Shown here in pieces: positions 51,128 to 60,868 of a DNA stretch of 64,000 nt (within the stretch, counting starts at the first letter, position 1; the number at the start of each line of letters is the position of its first letter). Made by a program: the position numbers and the translations under genes. The notes under the pieces are model-generated. The model did not search any database and was not told the origin of the DNA. It saw only the letters and a list, made by a program, of their open reading frames with translations. This DNA is from Microtetraspora sp. NBRC 13810 (GTDB lineage Bacteria; Actinomycetota; Actinomycetes; Streptosporangiales; Streptosporangiaceae), in the NCBI RefSeq assembly GCF_030268685.1, contig NZ_BSRQ01000011.1, positions 1 to 64,000 on the forward strand, given 5' to 3'.

Positions 51128-51494
51128 CCGTCGCTCTCCGCTGAAGGGCCTGCGCCGGGGCCCGGCTTTCGTCATCGGCAATGAGCAGTCGCGCCGCCTT
51201 TGGATTTATCGCCGGCGCCCGGGGCCGGTCGTCTTCATACCGGCCCCGGGCCGCCGCCGGTGAAACAGGACCCGCGGACGCCCGAGATCCGGGACCGGCG
51301 GCGGGCTCTCCTGCCATGCCAAACCCTTCCCGGCCTGCCGGTCCCGGGTGCGCTCACCCAGTTACTTGTGCGCCTATAGCAGTGTCATTGCTATTCCTCA
51401 TTCGGCGGCCTGTCATCTAACTTTGCTGGAGGTATCCAATAAGAGAGTGGGAACCGACCAGGGCTACCTCCCTCCCCCGATTCAGGGAGTCAAG
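51128..51494. other. Intergenic region before the UbiA gene
   Basis: About 370 bases containing the hairpin at 51217-51251 and the UbiA promoter region. An ATG/GTG frame upstream of 51495 extends the UbiA frame, but AGGGAGT favours 51495. No other gene. Confidence 0.4.
51217..51251 (+). terminator. 13-bp GC-rich hairpin
   Basis: GCCCGGGGCCGGT (51217-51229) pairs with ACCGGCCCCGGGC (51239-51251) around a nine-base loop, 90 bases after the FtsX-like gene. No T tract. Confidence 0.6.
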
Positions 51495-52457
51495 ATGGCT
51501 GCATCGAGTACCGGCACCGCGTCGCCCGGCCTCAGGACGACCTTCGTCAATTACGCGAGACTGGTGAAGTACCAGTTCGTTCTCGACTTCTGCCTGGCGC
51601 TGATCGTCGCTTGGACGGCACTGGATGCGGGCGCGAAATACTCCGGGGAGACTTTCCTTGTCCTGCTGACGTTCATCCTGGGACAGATCGGGGTTCTGTC
51701 CGCCGTCATGTCGCTTGACGACGTCACCGGGATCAGGGACGGGAGCGACAGCGCGAACTATCTGCACGGCGACCAGACCCGCCTGCGCCCGCTCAGCCGC
51801 AAGCCGCTGCTGACCGGCGCGCTGAGCGTCTCGCACGCGGCCAGGTTCGGCTATCTGAGCATCGCGTGGGGCGTGGTGTGGTGGACGGTCACGGTGTTCC
51901 TGGCACCGCACGCGGCGCTGTGGACGATCCTCGTCACCGTGCTGCTGCTGACGGCCAGCGTCCAGTACTCCTGGGGTCTCAAGCTCAGCTACCGGGGTTT
52001 CGGGGAGATCCTTCTCCTGCTCTGCCCGGCGGCCTTCGTGGTGGCGCCCTACGGATTCCTCACCGGGACCCTCCCTCCCGTCGTGGCGGTGGCGGCGCTG
52101 GTGTTCGGGTTCGGCCAGCTCATGATCGGCGCCTACTCCAACACCAACGACATCGAAGGCGACGCCGCCGTGGGACGCCGGACCGTCGCGGTGGTCACCT
52201 CGCCGCGCGGCAACCGCGTCTTCCTGGGCTGCGCGACGGCCGCCAACCTGCTGGTGATCCTCGTCCCCGCGGTGGCGGGCTGGGTGCCGTGGTGGCTGCC
52301 GGTGGTACTCGCCCCGGTCATGGTGCTGCGGGTGCGTCAGTACGGCTCCTTCCTGCAGAACGGGAACGCGCTGCTGGCCCGCAGCCGGGGCGTGGTGGCC
52401 TTCCGCACCACCGTGGTGTGCGTCATCGTGGCGAACCTCATCCACTTCGGCCTGTGA
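51495..52457 (+). CDS. UbiA family prenyltransferase
   Basis: A 320-residue membrane enzyme with eight to nine helices. The two Mg-diphosphate sites are visible: 'VMSLDDVTGIRDG' (about 71-83) and 'YSNTNDIEGDAAVGRRT' (about 203-220). UbiA enzymes attach a prenyl chain to an aromatic or quinone acceptor. AGGGAGT precedes the ATG. The nearby isoprenoid-supply operon and aromatic-precursor genes mark it as the key prenylating step of a biosynthetic cluster; the farnesyltransferase DzmP of diazepinomicin biosynthesis is a known precedent for this gene neighbourhood. Confidence 0.9.
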   Translation: MAASSTGTASPGLRTTFVNYARLVKYQFVLDFCLALIVAWTALDAGAKYSGETFLVLLTFILGQIGVLSAVMSLDDVTGIRDGSDSANYLHGDQTRLRPLSRKPLLTGALSVSHAARFGYLSIAWGVVWWTVTVFLAPHAALWTILVTVLLLTASVQYSWGLKLSYRGFGEILLLLCPAAFVVAPYGFLTGTLPPVVAVAALVFGFGQLMIGAYSNTNDIEGDAAVGRRTVAVVTSPRGNRVFLGCATAANLLVILVPAVAGWVPWWLPVVLAPVMVLRVRQYGSFLQNGNALLARSRGVVAFRTTVVCVIVANLIHFGL

Positions 52458-52501
52458 CCATGGCCACCACCACCCGGCAGGCGCGGCACCGGCACGACCG
52501 G

Positions 52502-54874
52502 TCACAGGTCGAGTCCGTTGCCGTTCTGCAGTTTGATCATCCAGTTGGCGACGGACACGCGCGAGGAGCAGTCGAGCTTGCGCATGATCTTCCTGAGGTG
52601 GTTGACCACCGTCCACTCCGCGATTCCGAGGCGCCGGGCGATCTTGCGGTTGGTCAGGCCGAGGGCGACCAGCTCGGCGATCTCCAGCTCCCGGCTGGTC
52701 AGCGGGTTGTCGTCGCCGTAGCGCTGCATCCGGACGACGAGCAGCGTCTGCATGGGGGTGAGCGCGTCGCCGGTGGTCTCCTGCAGGTCCATGGCGAGCC
52801 CCGCCGACCACGCCTCGTCGAATATCTCCGCGTCCAGGCGCTCGCGGGCCTCGGCCAGCACCGTGTCGACATCCGTGCCGGCGGCCCAGGGCACCGAGCA
52901 CTCGACGGCGCCCCGGAGCGCGGCGGCGGCGCCCAGGCTGCGCACCGCCCGCCGCCAGCTTTCGGTGTGCCGCCCGTGACGTCTGGTGAAGAGGGCGGCC
53001 AGCCGTTCGAGACACGCTATGCAGCCGGGCAGGTCCTCCATCGCGCTGAGGACCTGAAGCGCCTCCTGGTAGCAGCGCTCCGCTCTCTCGTAGTCCTCCG
53101 TGGCCGCGGCGATGTCGGCGATGACGCACTGCACCAGCGCCGCGTTGCGCCGATCCTGGCGAGCGGTGAACGTCCGGTAGGCGCTGTCGGCCAGCTTCTC
53201 GGCCTCCGCGTACTCGCCCAGGGCGATCTTGCAGACGGCGAGGTCCCGGTCGGCGGCGGCGGGCTCGTTGTCCGGGTCGGCGGCGCGGAACGCCGCGATG
53301 CTTCTCTCCAGCAGCCGTTCGGCCTCGGCGAGGTCCCCTCGGTGGTAGGCGATCAGGCCGAGCAGCCGGCGGCAGTCGGCCATGTCCACGCACTCGGGGA
53401 GACCGGCACAGCCGCGCTGGGCGGCGCGCAGCCAGTTCTCTGCCCGGTCGTACTGGCCCATCGCGATCAGGAGCTCGCCGAGCACCAGCTCGGCGCTGGC
53501 CTTGAGTTGCAGGGGCAGGTCCGTGCTGGCCAGGCCCTGCTCCATTCTGGTCACGCACTCGTTGGTCAGGCCGCATATCTGCCAGAACTGCCGGAGCGAA
53601 ACGCCGATGTATATGACCTGGGCGTAGTTCGCCGTGTCGGCCAGGAAGCGCAGGACCGCTCCGATGTCGTAGCAGTAGTGCCGTAACTCGTCGAGGCACA
53701 GCGCCTGGTCGCTGCCGGTGATCCGGGTGTCGGCGGCGGCGGCCATCTCCTGCAGGTATTTGGCGTGCCCGGTCATCACCTGGTGGTAGCCGCCGCTGTC
53801 GCGCAGCCAGTCCAGCATGTGCTGGCGGACCAGCCCGAGCATCTGGAAGGTGACCGCTCCCTCCTGACATTCGGTCAGTTGAACGACATTACGGTCGACG
53901 AGCTTCTCCAGGAAGTTCTGCACCTCCGCGGGGGACCGCCGGCTGCAGCCCACGGCGGCCGCGACGTCGAAGAGATCGTGGAACGGCGCCAGGCAGGCGA
54001 GGAAGGTCTTCTCCTCGGGGCTCAGCCGGCCCAGGCTCCACTCGATCGCCGAGCGCATGCTGTGGTGCCGGGACAGGGTGTCCGACCGGGTCCCGGACAG
54101 CACGTCGAGATCGTCGTCGAGCCCGGTCAGCAGCGCCTGCGGCGAGGACAGCTTTATCCGCGCCGCCGCCAGCTCGACGGCCAGCGGCAGCCCGTCGGTG
54201 CGGGCGCACAGCTTGGCGACCGCCTCGTAGTTCTCGGCGGTCAGCGCGAACCCGGGCCGGATGGCCCGGGTTCGATGGACGAACAGCTGCACGGTCGGTA
54301 TGCGTTCCAGCTCGGCCAGGTCGAGGCGCTGGCCGAGGTCCGGTACGGGAAGTGGCGCGAGCCGGATCAGGCTCTCTCCGTACATGGCGAGCGGCTCGTC
54401 GCTGACCGCCAGCACGGTCAGCCCGGGACAGGCCGCCACGAGGGCGGTGAGCAGCGGGCGCAGGACCTCCAGGAGGCGCTCGCAACCGTCCAGGGCCAGC
54501 AGGTAGTGCCGCTCCCTCAGGTGGTTGATCATGTGCTGGTGCGTCCGCGGCGAGGTGTCCCCCGCCGCGAGGAAGAGCTCGGCGAGGACGCTTTCCCCCG
54601 CTCCCGCAGGCTCGACGGCGTGCAGGTCGAGGTATCTCCCGCCGTGCTCGAACTCGCCTGAGACGGCCTCGAAGGCCGCCGCCGCCAGCCTGCTCTTGCC
54701 TACCCCGGCCGGCCCGGTGACCGTGACCAACCGCGCCCTGGGATCGAGCAGCCTGCCCCGTAAGTCGGCGAATTCGGATTCCCGCCCCACGAGGGGGGTG
54801 GGAGCGTGGGCCGGCGATGCGCTGACGCTGTCACCACCGGGGAAAGCCACACTCTCTATCTTGTTCCGGTCCAT
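52502..54874 (-). CDS. LAL-type (large ATP-binding LuxR) regulator
   Basis: A 790-residue regulator. N-terminal P-loop 'LVTVTGPAGVGKSRLAAAAF' with Walker B-like 'YLLALDGCERLLEVL' and 'RTDGLPLAVELAAARI' (GLPLA, as in STAND ATPases). Then TPR-like helices (about 430-650; 'AENWLRAAQRGCAGL'), and a C-terminal LuxR HTH 'LTSRELEIAELVALGLTNRK' plus 'IARRLGIAEWTVVNHLRKIM'. Such proteins often are pathway-specific activators. Start at MDRNKIES with AGGGGGA upstream. A perfect 25-bp palindrome lies 121-145 bases before the start. Confidence 0.92.
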   Translation of the reverse strand: MDRNKIESVAFPGGDSVSASPAHAPTPLVGRESEFADLRGRLLDPRARLVTVTGPAGVGKSRLAAAAFEAVSGEFEHGGRYLDLHAVEPAGAGESVLAELFLAAGDTSPRTHQHMINHLRERHYLLALDGCERLLEVLRPLLTALVAACPGLTVLAVSDEPLAMYGESLIRLAPLPVPDLGQRLDLAELERIPTVQLFVHRTRAIRPGFALTAENYEAVAKLCARTDGLPLAVELAAARIKLSSPQALLTGLDDDLDVLSGTRSDTLSRHHSMRSAIEWSLGRLSPEEKTFLACLAPFHDLFDVAAAVGCSRRSPAEVQNFLEKLVDRNVVQLTECQEGAVTFQMLGLVRQHMLDWLRDSGGYHQVMTGHAKYLQEMAAAADTRITGSDQALCLDELRHYCYDIGAVLRFLADTANYAQVIYIGVSLRQFWQICGLTNECVTRMEQGLASTDLPLQLKASAELVLGELLIAMGQYDRAENWLRAAQRGCAGLPECVDMADCRRLLGLIAYHRGDLAEAERLLERSIAAFRAADPDNEPAAADRDLAVCKIALGEYAEAEKLADSAYRTFTARQDRRNAALVQCVIADIAAATEDYERAERCYQEALQVLSAMEDLPGCIACLERLAALFTRRHGRHTESWRRAVRSLGAAAALRGAVECSVPWAAGTDVDTVLAEARERLDAEIFDEAWSAGLAMDLQETTGDALTPMQTLLVVRMQRYGDDNPLTSRELEIAELVALGLTNRKIARRLGIAEWTVVNHLRKIMRKLDCSSRVSVANWMIKLQNGNGLDL

Positions 54875-55412
54875 CACATTCCCCCTGCCCCAGATGAACA
54901 CTCAACGTTGCCGCAATTGATGCATCACGAGGATCTGGGAACACTATATGCACATGAGGGAACTATCCACTATGCCCGGTAATGGCATGAATATGGCAAT
55001 ATGATGCCATCATATTGCCTCAGTCAGGGACAACACACCCATCGACTACCGAGCGTTACAGGTTGTCATCTCGACCACAATCCCGCAAGCTATATCACAT
55101 CAGCCGTCACGACGGGCGGTTCCGCCACATCGGTCCCGATTCATCGCATGGCCGGATCGCCGGTGAAGTGCGCATATATCCGATCCGGCGGTCCGGCCAC
55201 ATAAGGATCATGAACGGCGATTCCACCTGCTCCCGCCGAGCAGAGAGATCATCCGACGCTATCGCGGAATTTGGCACGGTCCTCAATAGCGAAATAGCGA
55301 AATATACCAGGGATCAGGACATGACGCTCGGGCCGCGGCCCGCCGGCGAGAGGACCGCCGGCCGCCGCGGCGCCGGGCTCACCGTACGGCTCGCGCGACG
55401 TGGATCCGCACG
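54875..55412. other. AT-rich intergenic region upstream of the LAL gene
   Basis: About 540 bases between ispG's 3' end and the LAL gene, much less GC-rich than the rest. It contains the 25-bp palindrome (54995-55019) and a short AATAGCGA tandem repeat near 55285-55305. No gene is supported. Confidence 0.45.
54995..55019. promoter_or_regulatory. Perfect 25-bp palindrome
   Basis: GGCAATATGATG (54995-55006), one central C, then CATCATATTGCC (55008-55019). It lies in an AT-rich stretch upstream of the LAL regulator gene; a dyad of this length and perfection is far beyond chance in such sequence. Likely an operator, possibly for autoregulation. Confidence 0.65.
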
Positions 55413-56606
55413 TCAGTCACCGGACCCGACGACCCGCACCTCCGGGGTCGCGTCGTCGTCGAGGTCGTCCAGGCCGACGGACACCCCCATGTCCTCGGCC
55501 AGCCGCAGCGCCTCCTCGACCAGGGTCTCGACGATCTGCGACTCTGGAACGGTCTTGATGACCTCGCCCCTGACGAAGATCTGCCCCTTGCCGTTGCCCG
55601 ACGCCACGCCCAGATCGGCCTCCCGAGCCTCCCCGGGACCGTTGACCACGCACCCCATCACCGCCACCCGAAGCGGCACGGGCAACCCGGCCAGGGCGGC
55701 GCTGACCTGGTCCGCCAGCGTGTAGACGTCCACCTGCGCCCGGCCGCACGACGGGCAGGAGACGATCTCCAGACCTCGCTCGCGCAGCGCCAGCGACTCC
55801 AGGATCGCGATGCCGACCTTGACCTCCTCGACCGGCGGCGCGGACAGCGACACCCGGATCGTGTCCCCGATGCCCTCGGCCAGCAGCGCCCCGAACGCCA
55901 CGGCGGACTTCACCGTGCCCTGGAACGCCGGACCCGCCTCGGTCACCCCGAGGTGCAGCGGATAGTCGCACTGCTGGGCCAGTTGCCGGTAAGCCTCGAC
56001 CATCACCACCGGATCGTGGTGCTTCACCGAGATCTTGATGTCCCTGAAGTCGTGCTCCTCGAACAGGGAGCACTCCCACAGGGCCGAGGCCACGAGAGCC
56101 TCCGACGTGGGCTTGCCGTACTTGTCCAGCAGGCGTTTGTCCAGCGACCCGGCGTTGACCCCGATCCGGATCGGCACGCCCGCGTCCCGCGCCGCCTTGG
56201 CGATGGCGCCCACCTGGTCGTCGAACTTCTTGATGTTGCCCGGGTTCACCCGCACCGCCGCGCAGCCGGCCTCGATCGCGGCGAACACGTACCGGGGCTG
56301 GAAGTGGATGTCGGCGATCACCGGGATCCGGGACTTGGCGGCGATCTCGCGCAGCGCCTCGGCGTCGTCGGCCGACGGCACCGCCACCCGGACGATCTGG
56401 CACCCGGCCGCGGTCAGCTCCGCGATCTGCTGCAGTGTGGCGTTCACGTTCGCGGTCACCGTGGTGGTCATCGACTGCACCGACACCGGCGCGCCGCCGC
56501 CGACCGGCACCGACCCCACCATGACCTGGCGGGACTTGCGCCGCTCGGCCAGGGCCTTCTGACCGCCGGAGCCGCGGACCCCCGGCATGCCCAACTGGAC
56601 GCTCAT
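55413..56606 (-). CDS. ispG: 4-hydroxy-3-methylbut-2-enyl diphosphate synthase
   Basis: A 397-residue IspG (GcpE) of the MEP pathway, which converts MEcPP to HMBPP. Signature '[20 protein letters not shown]', '[20 protein letters not shown]', '[11 protein letters not shown]', and the [4Fe-4S] cysteines in '[20 protein letters not shown]' and '[16 protein letters not shown]'. ATG overlaps the dxs stop (ATGA). As an extra copy next to dxs, ispH and a prenyl synthase it likely boosts isoprenoid supply for the cluster. Confidence 0.96.
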   Translation of the reverse strand: MSVQLGMPGVRGSGGQKALAERRKSRQVMVGSVPVGGGAPVSVQSMTTTVTANVNATLQQIAELTAAGCQIVRVAVPSADDAEALREIAAKSRIPVIADIHFQPRYVFAAIEAGCAAVRVNPGNIKKFDDQVGAIAKAARDAGVPIRIGVNAGSLDKRLLDKYGKPTSEALVASALWECSLFEEHDFRDIKISVKHHDPVVMVEAYRQLAQQCDYPLHLGVTEAGPAFQGTVKSAVAFGALLAEGIGDTIRVSLSAPPVEEVKVGIAILESLALRERGLEIVSCPSCGRAQVDVYTLADQVSAALAGLPVPLRVAVMGCVVNGPGEAREADLGVASGNGKGQIFVRGEVIKTVPESQIVETLVEEALRLAEDMGVSVGLDDLDDDATPEVRVVGSGD

Positions 56607-58444
56607 CGTCCGCCCTCGATCCGCTCCGGTGACACCAGCAGCCCGCTGAGTTCCTCGTCCAGGACGGTGCCGCGCGCTCCGGCGCCCGAGCCCTTGGCGA
56701 GTTCCTCGGCGGCTGCCAGCGCGATGTCGGGCGCGGTGAGCCCGCATCCGGACAGCAGGTCGGCCCGTTTCCCGTGTTCCAGGAAGCGTCGCGGGATCCC
56801 GAAGGTGCGCAGCGGCGTGGTCACGTCCGCGTCCTGCAACGCCTGGGCGATCGTCGAACCCACCCCGCTGGTGCGGCTGTTGTCCTCGATGGTGATCACG
56901 AGGCGGTGCCGGCGGGCCACGTCGCCCAGGACGGGGTTGACCGGGGTCACCCAGCGCGGATCGATCACCGTGGTGCCGATCCCCTGCGCACGCAGCGTTT
57001 CCGCGACGCCCAGGGCCACTCCGGCGAGCGCGCCCACCGACACGATGAGCACGTCCAGCGAACCGGCGCGCTGCAACACGTCCATCCCGCCGAACGTCGC
57101 CACCGCCGGCAGGTCCGCACCGGCCGCCCCCTTCGCGAAGCGCACCAGAGTCGGCCCCTGCTCCCACGCGACCGCCTCGCCGAGCAGCTCGGCCAGCCGG
57201 GCGCCGTCCCTCGGGGCGGCGATCCGCAGTCCGGGGACGACCTGCAGGATCGACAGGTCCCACATCCCGTTGTGGCTCGGGCCGTCGTCGCCGGTGATCC
57301 CCGAGCGGTCCAGCACGAAGGTCACCGGGCGGCGGTGCAGCGCCACGTCCATCAGCAACTGGTCGAAGGCCCGGTTGACGAACGTGGCGTAGATGGCCAC
57401 CACCGGATGCATCCCGCCCATCGACAGGCCGGCCGCCATCGTGACGGCGTGCTGCTCGGCGATGCCGACGTCGATCACCCGGTCGGGGAAGCGCCGCTTC
57501 ATCTCCAGCAGCCCCGTCGGCTCCAGCATCGACGCGGTGATCGCCACGAGGTCCGGCCGCCGCTCCGCGAGTGCGGCGATCTCCCTGCCGAACACCGCCG
57601 TGTAGGAGGGCGGCGGGACGCGCAGCGCCTTGCCGCTGACCGGGTCCATCGGGCCGACGACGTGCCCGCGGTCGAGCTCGTTCTCCTCGGTGTGCACGAA
57701 GCCGCGGCCCTTCTCGGTGACCGCGTGCACGACCACCGGACCGCCGAGTTCGCGTGCCCTGGTCAGCGCGGACTCCAGCGCCTCGATGTCGTGCCCGTCG
57801 ACCGGGCCGAGGTAGGACAGCCCGAGCTGCTCGAACACTCCCGGCCAGGACTGCCCCTCGCGCAGTACGGCCAGGTGGTCGGCCAGGCCGCCGATGGTCG
57901 GCGCGTAGGAGCGCGTGTTGTCGTTGAGCACGATGATCAGCCCGCGCTCGGGACCGCCGGCGATGTTGTTGAGCGCCTCCCAGGCCATGCCGCCGGTGAG
58001 CGCGCCGTCTCCGATGACCGCGACCACCGCCCGGTCGCGCACGTCACGGTAGGCGTCCGCGCGGGCCAGGCCGTCCGCGTACGACAGCGAGGTCGAGGCG
58101 TGCGAGTTCTCCACCAGGTCGTGCTCGGACTCGGCCGCGGACGGGTAGCCCGACAGGCCGTCCGCCTGCCGGAGCCGGTCGAACCCGGCCCGCCGGCCGG
58201 TGAGGATCTTGTGCACGTACGACTGGTGGCCGGTGTCCCACACCAGCCGGTCGCGCGGGGAGTCGAAGACGCGGTGCAGCGCGATCGTCAGCTCCACCAC
58301 GCCCAGGTTCGGGCCCAGGTGCCCCCCGGTACGGGAGACCCGGTCGATGAGGAACTCGCGAATCTCGGCGGCCAGCACGTCCAGCTCCGCCATGTCCATC
58401 TGCCGCAGCCGGACCAGTCCATCCAGCGAGTCCAACAAGGCCAA
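56603..58444 (-). CDS. dxs: 1-deoxy-D-xylulose-5-phosphate synthase
   Basis: A 613-residue DXS, the first and rate-limiting MEP enzyme (pyruvate plus glyceraldehyde-3-phosphate, TPP-dependent). Seen: '[20 protein letters not shown]', TPP motif '[20 protein letters not shown]', '[20 protein letters not shown]', and the transketolase-type '[20 protein letters not shown]'. I choose TTG at 58444 with AGGAGT upstream; GTG at 58453 is possible. Overlaps ispG by ATGA. Confidence 0.95.
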   Translation of the reverse strand: MALLDSLDGLVRLRQMDMAELDVLAAEIREFLIDRVSRTGGHLGPNLGVVELTIALHRVFDSPRDRLVWDTGHQSYVHKILTGRRAGFDRLRQADGLSGYPSAAESEHDLVENSHASTSLSYADGLARADAYRDVRDRAVVAVIGDGALTGGMAWEALNNIAGGPERGLIIVLNDNTRSYAPTIGGLADHLAVLREGQSWPGVFEQLGLSYLGPVDGHDIEALESALTRARELGGPVVVHAVTEKGRGFVHTEENELDRGHVVGPMDPVSGKALRVPPPSYTAVFGREIAALAERRPDLVAITASMLEPTGLLEMKRRFPDRVIDVGIAEQHAVTMAAGLSMGGMHPVVAIYATFVNRAFDQLLMDVALHRRPVTFVLDRSGITGDDGPSHNGMWDLSILQVVPGLRIAAPRDGARLAELLGEAVAWEQGPTLVRFAKGAAGADLPAVATFGGMDVLQRAGSLDVLIVSVGALAGVALGVAETLRAQGIGTTVIDPRWVTPVNPVLGDVARRHRLVITIEDNSRTSGVGSTIAQALQDADVTTPLRTFGIPRRFLEHGKRADLLSGCGLTAPDIALAAAEELAKGSGAGARGTVLDEELSGLLVSPERIEGGR

Positions 58445-58542
58445 CGTGATCACTCCTAGAGCTAGTCCGGCCGGTTCCTGTTCACGGGGCGACGGCGCCG
58501 CCCGGATGCCCGTGACGCGCGGTCCCGGGCACCCGCGGCCGC

Positions 58543-59586
58543 TCACCGATCCCGGTAGGCGACTTCCAGCGCCATCTCTGTCAACTCGGCGCGCCAGGCA
58601 TCGTCTACGGGCGCCTGGGCGATCGATTCGCGGGCCCGCTCGACCAGGTCGCCGATGTGCTTCTCGATCTGGTCGCCGATCCCGATCTCGGTGAGCCGCT
58701 CGCTGATCCGGCCGGTGTCCCAGTCCGGCGCGTCGAGCAGCCGCCGGACGTGCTCGTCCCGCTGCGCGGCCCAGGCGAGCAGCAGCGTCATCTTGTGCTG
58801 GTGCAGGTCGTGGCCGACCGGCTTCCCCGCGGCCCGGCTGTCGCCGAACGCGTCGATCATGTCGTCGCGGAGCTGGAACGCCTCGCCCAGCGCCTCGCCG
58901 TACTCGGCGAAGACCGGCGCCAGGTCGTGCCGGCCGGCGATCGCGGCGCCGAGCAGCAGCGGCCGGTGGATGCTGTAGCGCCCGGACTTGCACACCGCGA
59001 TCCAGCGCAGCAGTTCCGGCTCGATCACCGATTCGGCGGCCACCGCCAGGTCCAGGTACTGGCCGACGGCGATCTCGGTGAGCAGTTCGTCCCAGACCTC
59101 GCGGGCCTGCGGCGACAGGGTGCCGGCGAGCCGGCCGGCGTAGATGTTGGCCAGATCGCCGGAGAGGATCGCGACCCCCTCGCCGAACCGGCGCGCCTCC
59201 CCCCGCCAGCCGCGCACCTGGTGCTCGGCGGTGTGCCGGACGTGCACGGCGGGCGCGCCGCGGCGCGAGTCGGCCGCGTCCAGCACGTCGTCGTGGATGA
59301 GGGCGCCCACGTGCACCAGCTCAAGCCCGGACGCCACGTCCACGATCGTGGTGTCGTCGAGACGGCCGCCGGCCGCGAGGAACCCGCTCACGCAGAACGC
59401 GGGACGCAGCCGTTTGCCGCCGGCCCGTACCAGCGCGGCCACCGCGTCCACCGGCACCTCGGCCCGGCGGTCCACCGTGCCCCAGCGGGCCTGCTCGGCG
59501 TCGAGGAAGGCGGTCAGCCGCCGTTCCACTCTCTCCATCAGCGAGAGGCGGAGCCGTCGTGCCTCCGTCACCGTGGTGTCCAACAT
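58543..59586 (-). CDS. Polyprenyl (probably farnesyl/geranylgeranyl) diphosphate synthase
   Basis: A 347-residue trans-isoprenyl diphosphate synthase. First Asp-rich motif '[15 protein letters not shown]' (DDxxD), second '[13 protein letters not shown]' (DDxxD), plus '[13 protein letters not shown]'. The residues before the first motif ('[12 protein letters not shown]') would decide chain length but I cannot fix it. GGAGGAG precedes ATG 59586. Same operon as ispH (41 bases upstream) and dxs; it should make the prenyl donor for the UbiA enzyme. Confidence 0.93.
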   Translation of the reverse strand: MLDTTVTEARRLRLSLMERVERRLTAFLDAEQARWGTVDRRAEVPVDAVAALVRAGGKRLRPAFCVSGFLAAGGRLDDTTIVDVASGLELVHVGALIHDDVLDAADSRRGAPAVHVRHTAEHQVRGWRGEARRFGEGVAILSGDLANIYAGRLAGTLSPQAREVWDELLTEIAVGQYLDLAVAAESVIEPELLRWIAVCKSGRYSIHRPLLLGAAIAGRHDLAPVFAEYGEALGEAFQLRDDMIDAFGDSRAAGKPVGHDLHQHKMTLLLAWAAQRDEHVRRLLDAPDWDTGRISERLTEIGIGDQIEKHIGDLVERARESIAQAPVDDAWRAELTEMALEVAYRDR

Positions 59587-59627
59587 CTGCAGTGCTCCTC
59601 CCTGCGGCCTCAACCGTCCCTACCGGC

Positions 59628-60575
59628 TCAAGTCGTCGCGGAGCCGGTGAGCCTGGCGGGCGGCGCGAAGACGACGTTCTCCTTCGCGACGCTCTCGATC
59701 TCCACATCGCTGTAGCCGTGCTCGGCCAGCTCGGCGAGCAGCTGGTCGACCAGGATCTCGGGCGCGCTGGCCCCGGCGCTCACCCCGACCGTGCCGACGC
59801 CGGCCAGCCAGCCGGAGTCGAAGTCGGTGACGTCGGGCACCAGGTGCGCCGGGACGCCGTGCCTGCGGGCCACCTCGACCATGCGGATGGAGTTGCTGGA
59901 GTTGCGTGAGCCGACGACCAGCACCAGGTCGCTGCGGGGCACGATGGCCTTGATGGCGTCCTGCCGGTTCTGGCTCGCGTAGCAGATGTCGTCGGTTCCC
60001 GGCCCCAGCAGGTCGGTGAACCGGCGTTGCAGCACGCCGATGATGTCCCTGGTCTCATCCACCGACAGCGTCGTCTGGGTGAGGTAGGCCACCGGCGTGT
60101 CCGGCGCCAGTTCCAGCCGCTCCGCGTCCTCGACCGTCTCGATGATCACCGTCTGCGTGGGCGCGTGCCCGTAGGTGCCCTCGACCTCCTCGTGGTCGGC
60201 GTGCCCGACGAGCAGCAGGGTGCGGCCCTGGACGGCATAACGCTTGGCCTCCTGGTGCACCTTGGAGACCAGCGGGCAGGTCGCGTCGATCACGTCGAGC
60301 TGCCGCGCCTGCGCGTTCTGCCGGACCTGCGGTGAAACACCGTGGGCGGAGAAAACGCAGACCGCGCCCGCCGGCACCTCGTCCTCGGAATCCACGAACC
60401 GCGCGCCGCGCCGTTTCAGCAGCCCGACCACGTAGTGATTGTGGACGATTTCCTTGCGTACATAGATAGGTGGCCCGTGGCGTTCAAGGGCCAGCTCGAT
60501 GATGTTGATCGCCCGGCGTACCCCTGCACAGAAGCTGCGGGGTTCCGCAAGAATTACCTTCTTCTTCACCTGCAT
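59628..60575 (-). CDS. ispH: 4-hydroxy-3-methylbut-2-enyl diphosphate reductase
   Basis: A 315-residue IspH (LytB), last MEP enzyme, making IPP and DMAPP. Three Fe-S cysteines: 'RSFCAGVRRAINIIELAL', 'IDATCPLVSKVHQEAKRY', 'DDICYASQNRQDAI'; substrate loop 'EIVHNHYVV', 'SAHGVSP' and 'GHADHEEVEGTYG'. Leads the operon ispH-prenyl synthase-dxs-ispG. GGAG precedes the ATG. Divergent from the transposase-like gene across 293 bases. Confidence 0.96.
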   Translation of the reverse strand: MQVKKKVILAEPRSFCAGVRRAINIIELALERHGPPIYVRKEIVHNHYVVGLLKRRGARFVDSEDEVPAGAVCVFSAHGVSPQVRQNAQARQLDVIDATCPLVSKVHQEAKRYAVQGRTLLLVGHADHEEVEGTYGHAPTQTVIIETVEDAERLELAPDTPVAYLTQTTLSVDETRDIIGVLQRRFTDLLGPGTDDICYASQNRQDAIKAIVPRSDLVLVVGSRNSSNSIRMVEVARRHGVPAHLVPDVTDFDSGWLAGVGTVGVSAGASAPEILVDQLLAELAEHGYSDVEIESVAKENVVFAPPARLTGSATT

Positions 60576-60868
60576 ACCGACTCCGCTTCCACGCCGCCCG
60601 GCGGGTAGGCATTTCCAGCCATGACACAGACCGGACGCCGGAGAGTCAATCTGCACGGCAAGGAGTTAGCAGTAATCAGCCATGCATGGGCAGCCACCAT
60701 GTACCACCCCTGCTCGGCATGATTCCGTCACCGCCTGCGGCCCCCGGAGCTGAACATTGCTGCCTTATTGTCATTCATCCTGAGGACAGGAAATCCATAG
60801 CATCGGGGAATCGAAGTCGCTGGAGAAGATCGTTTCCGGCAGGTGAAAACGACAGCCTGGGGACTGCC

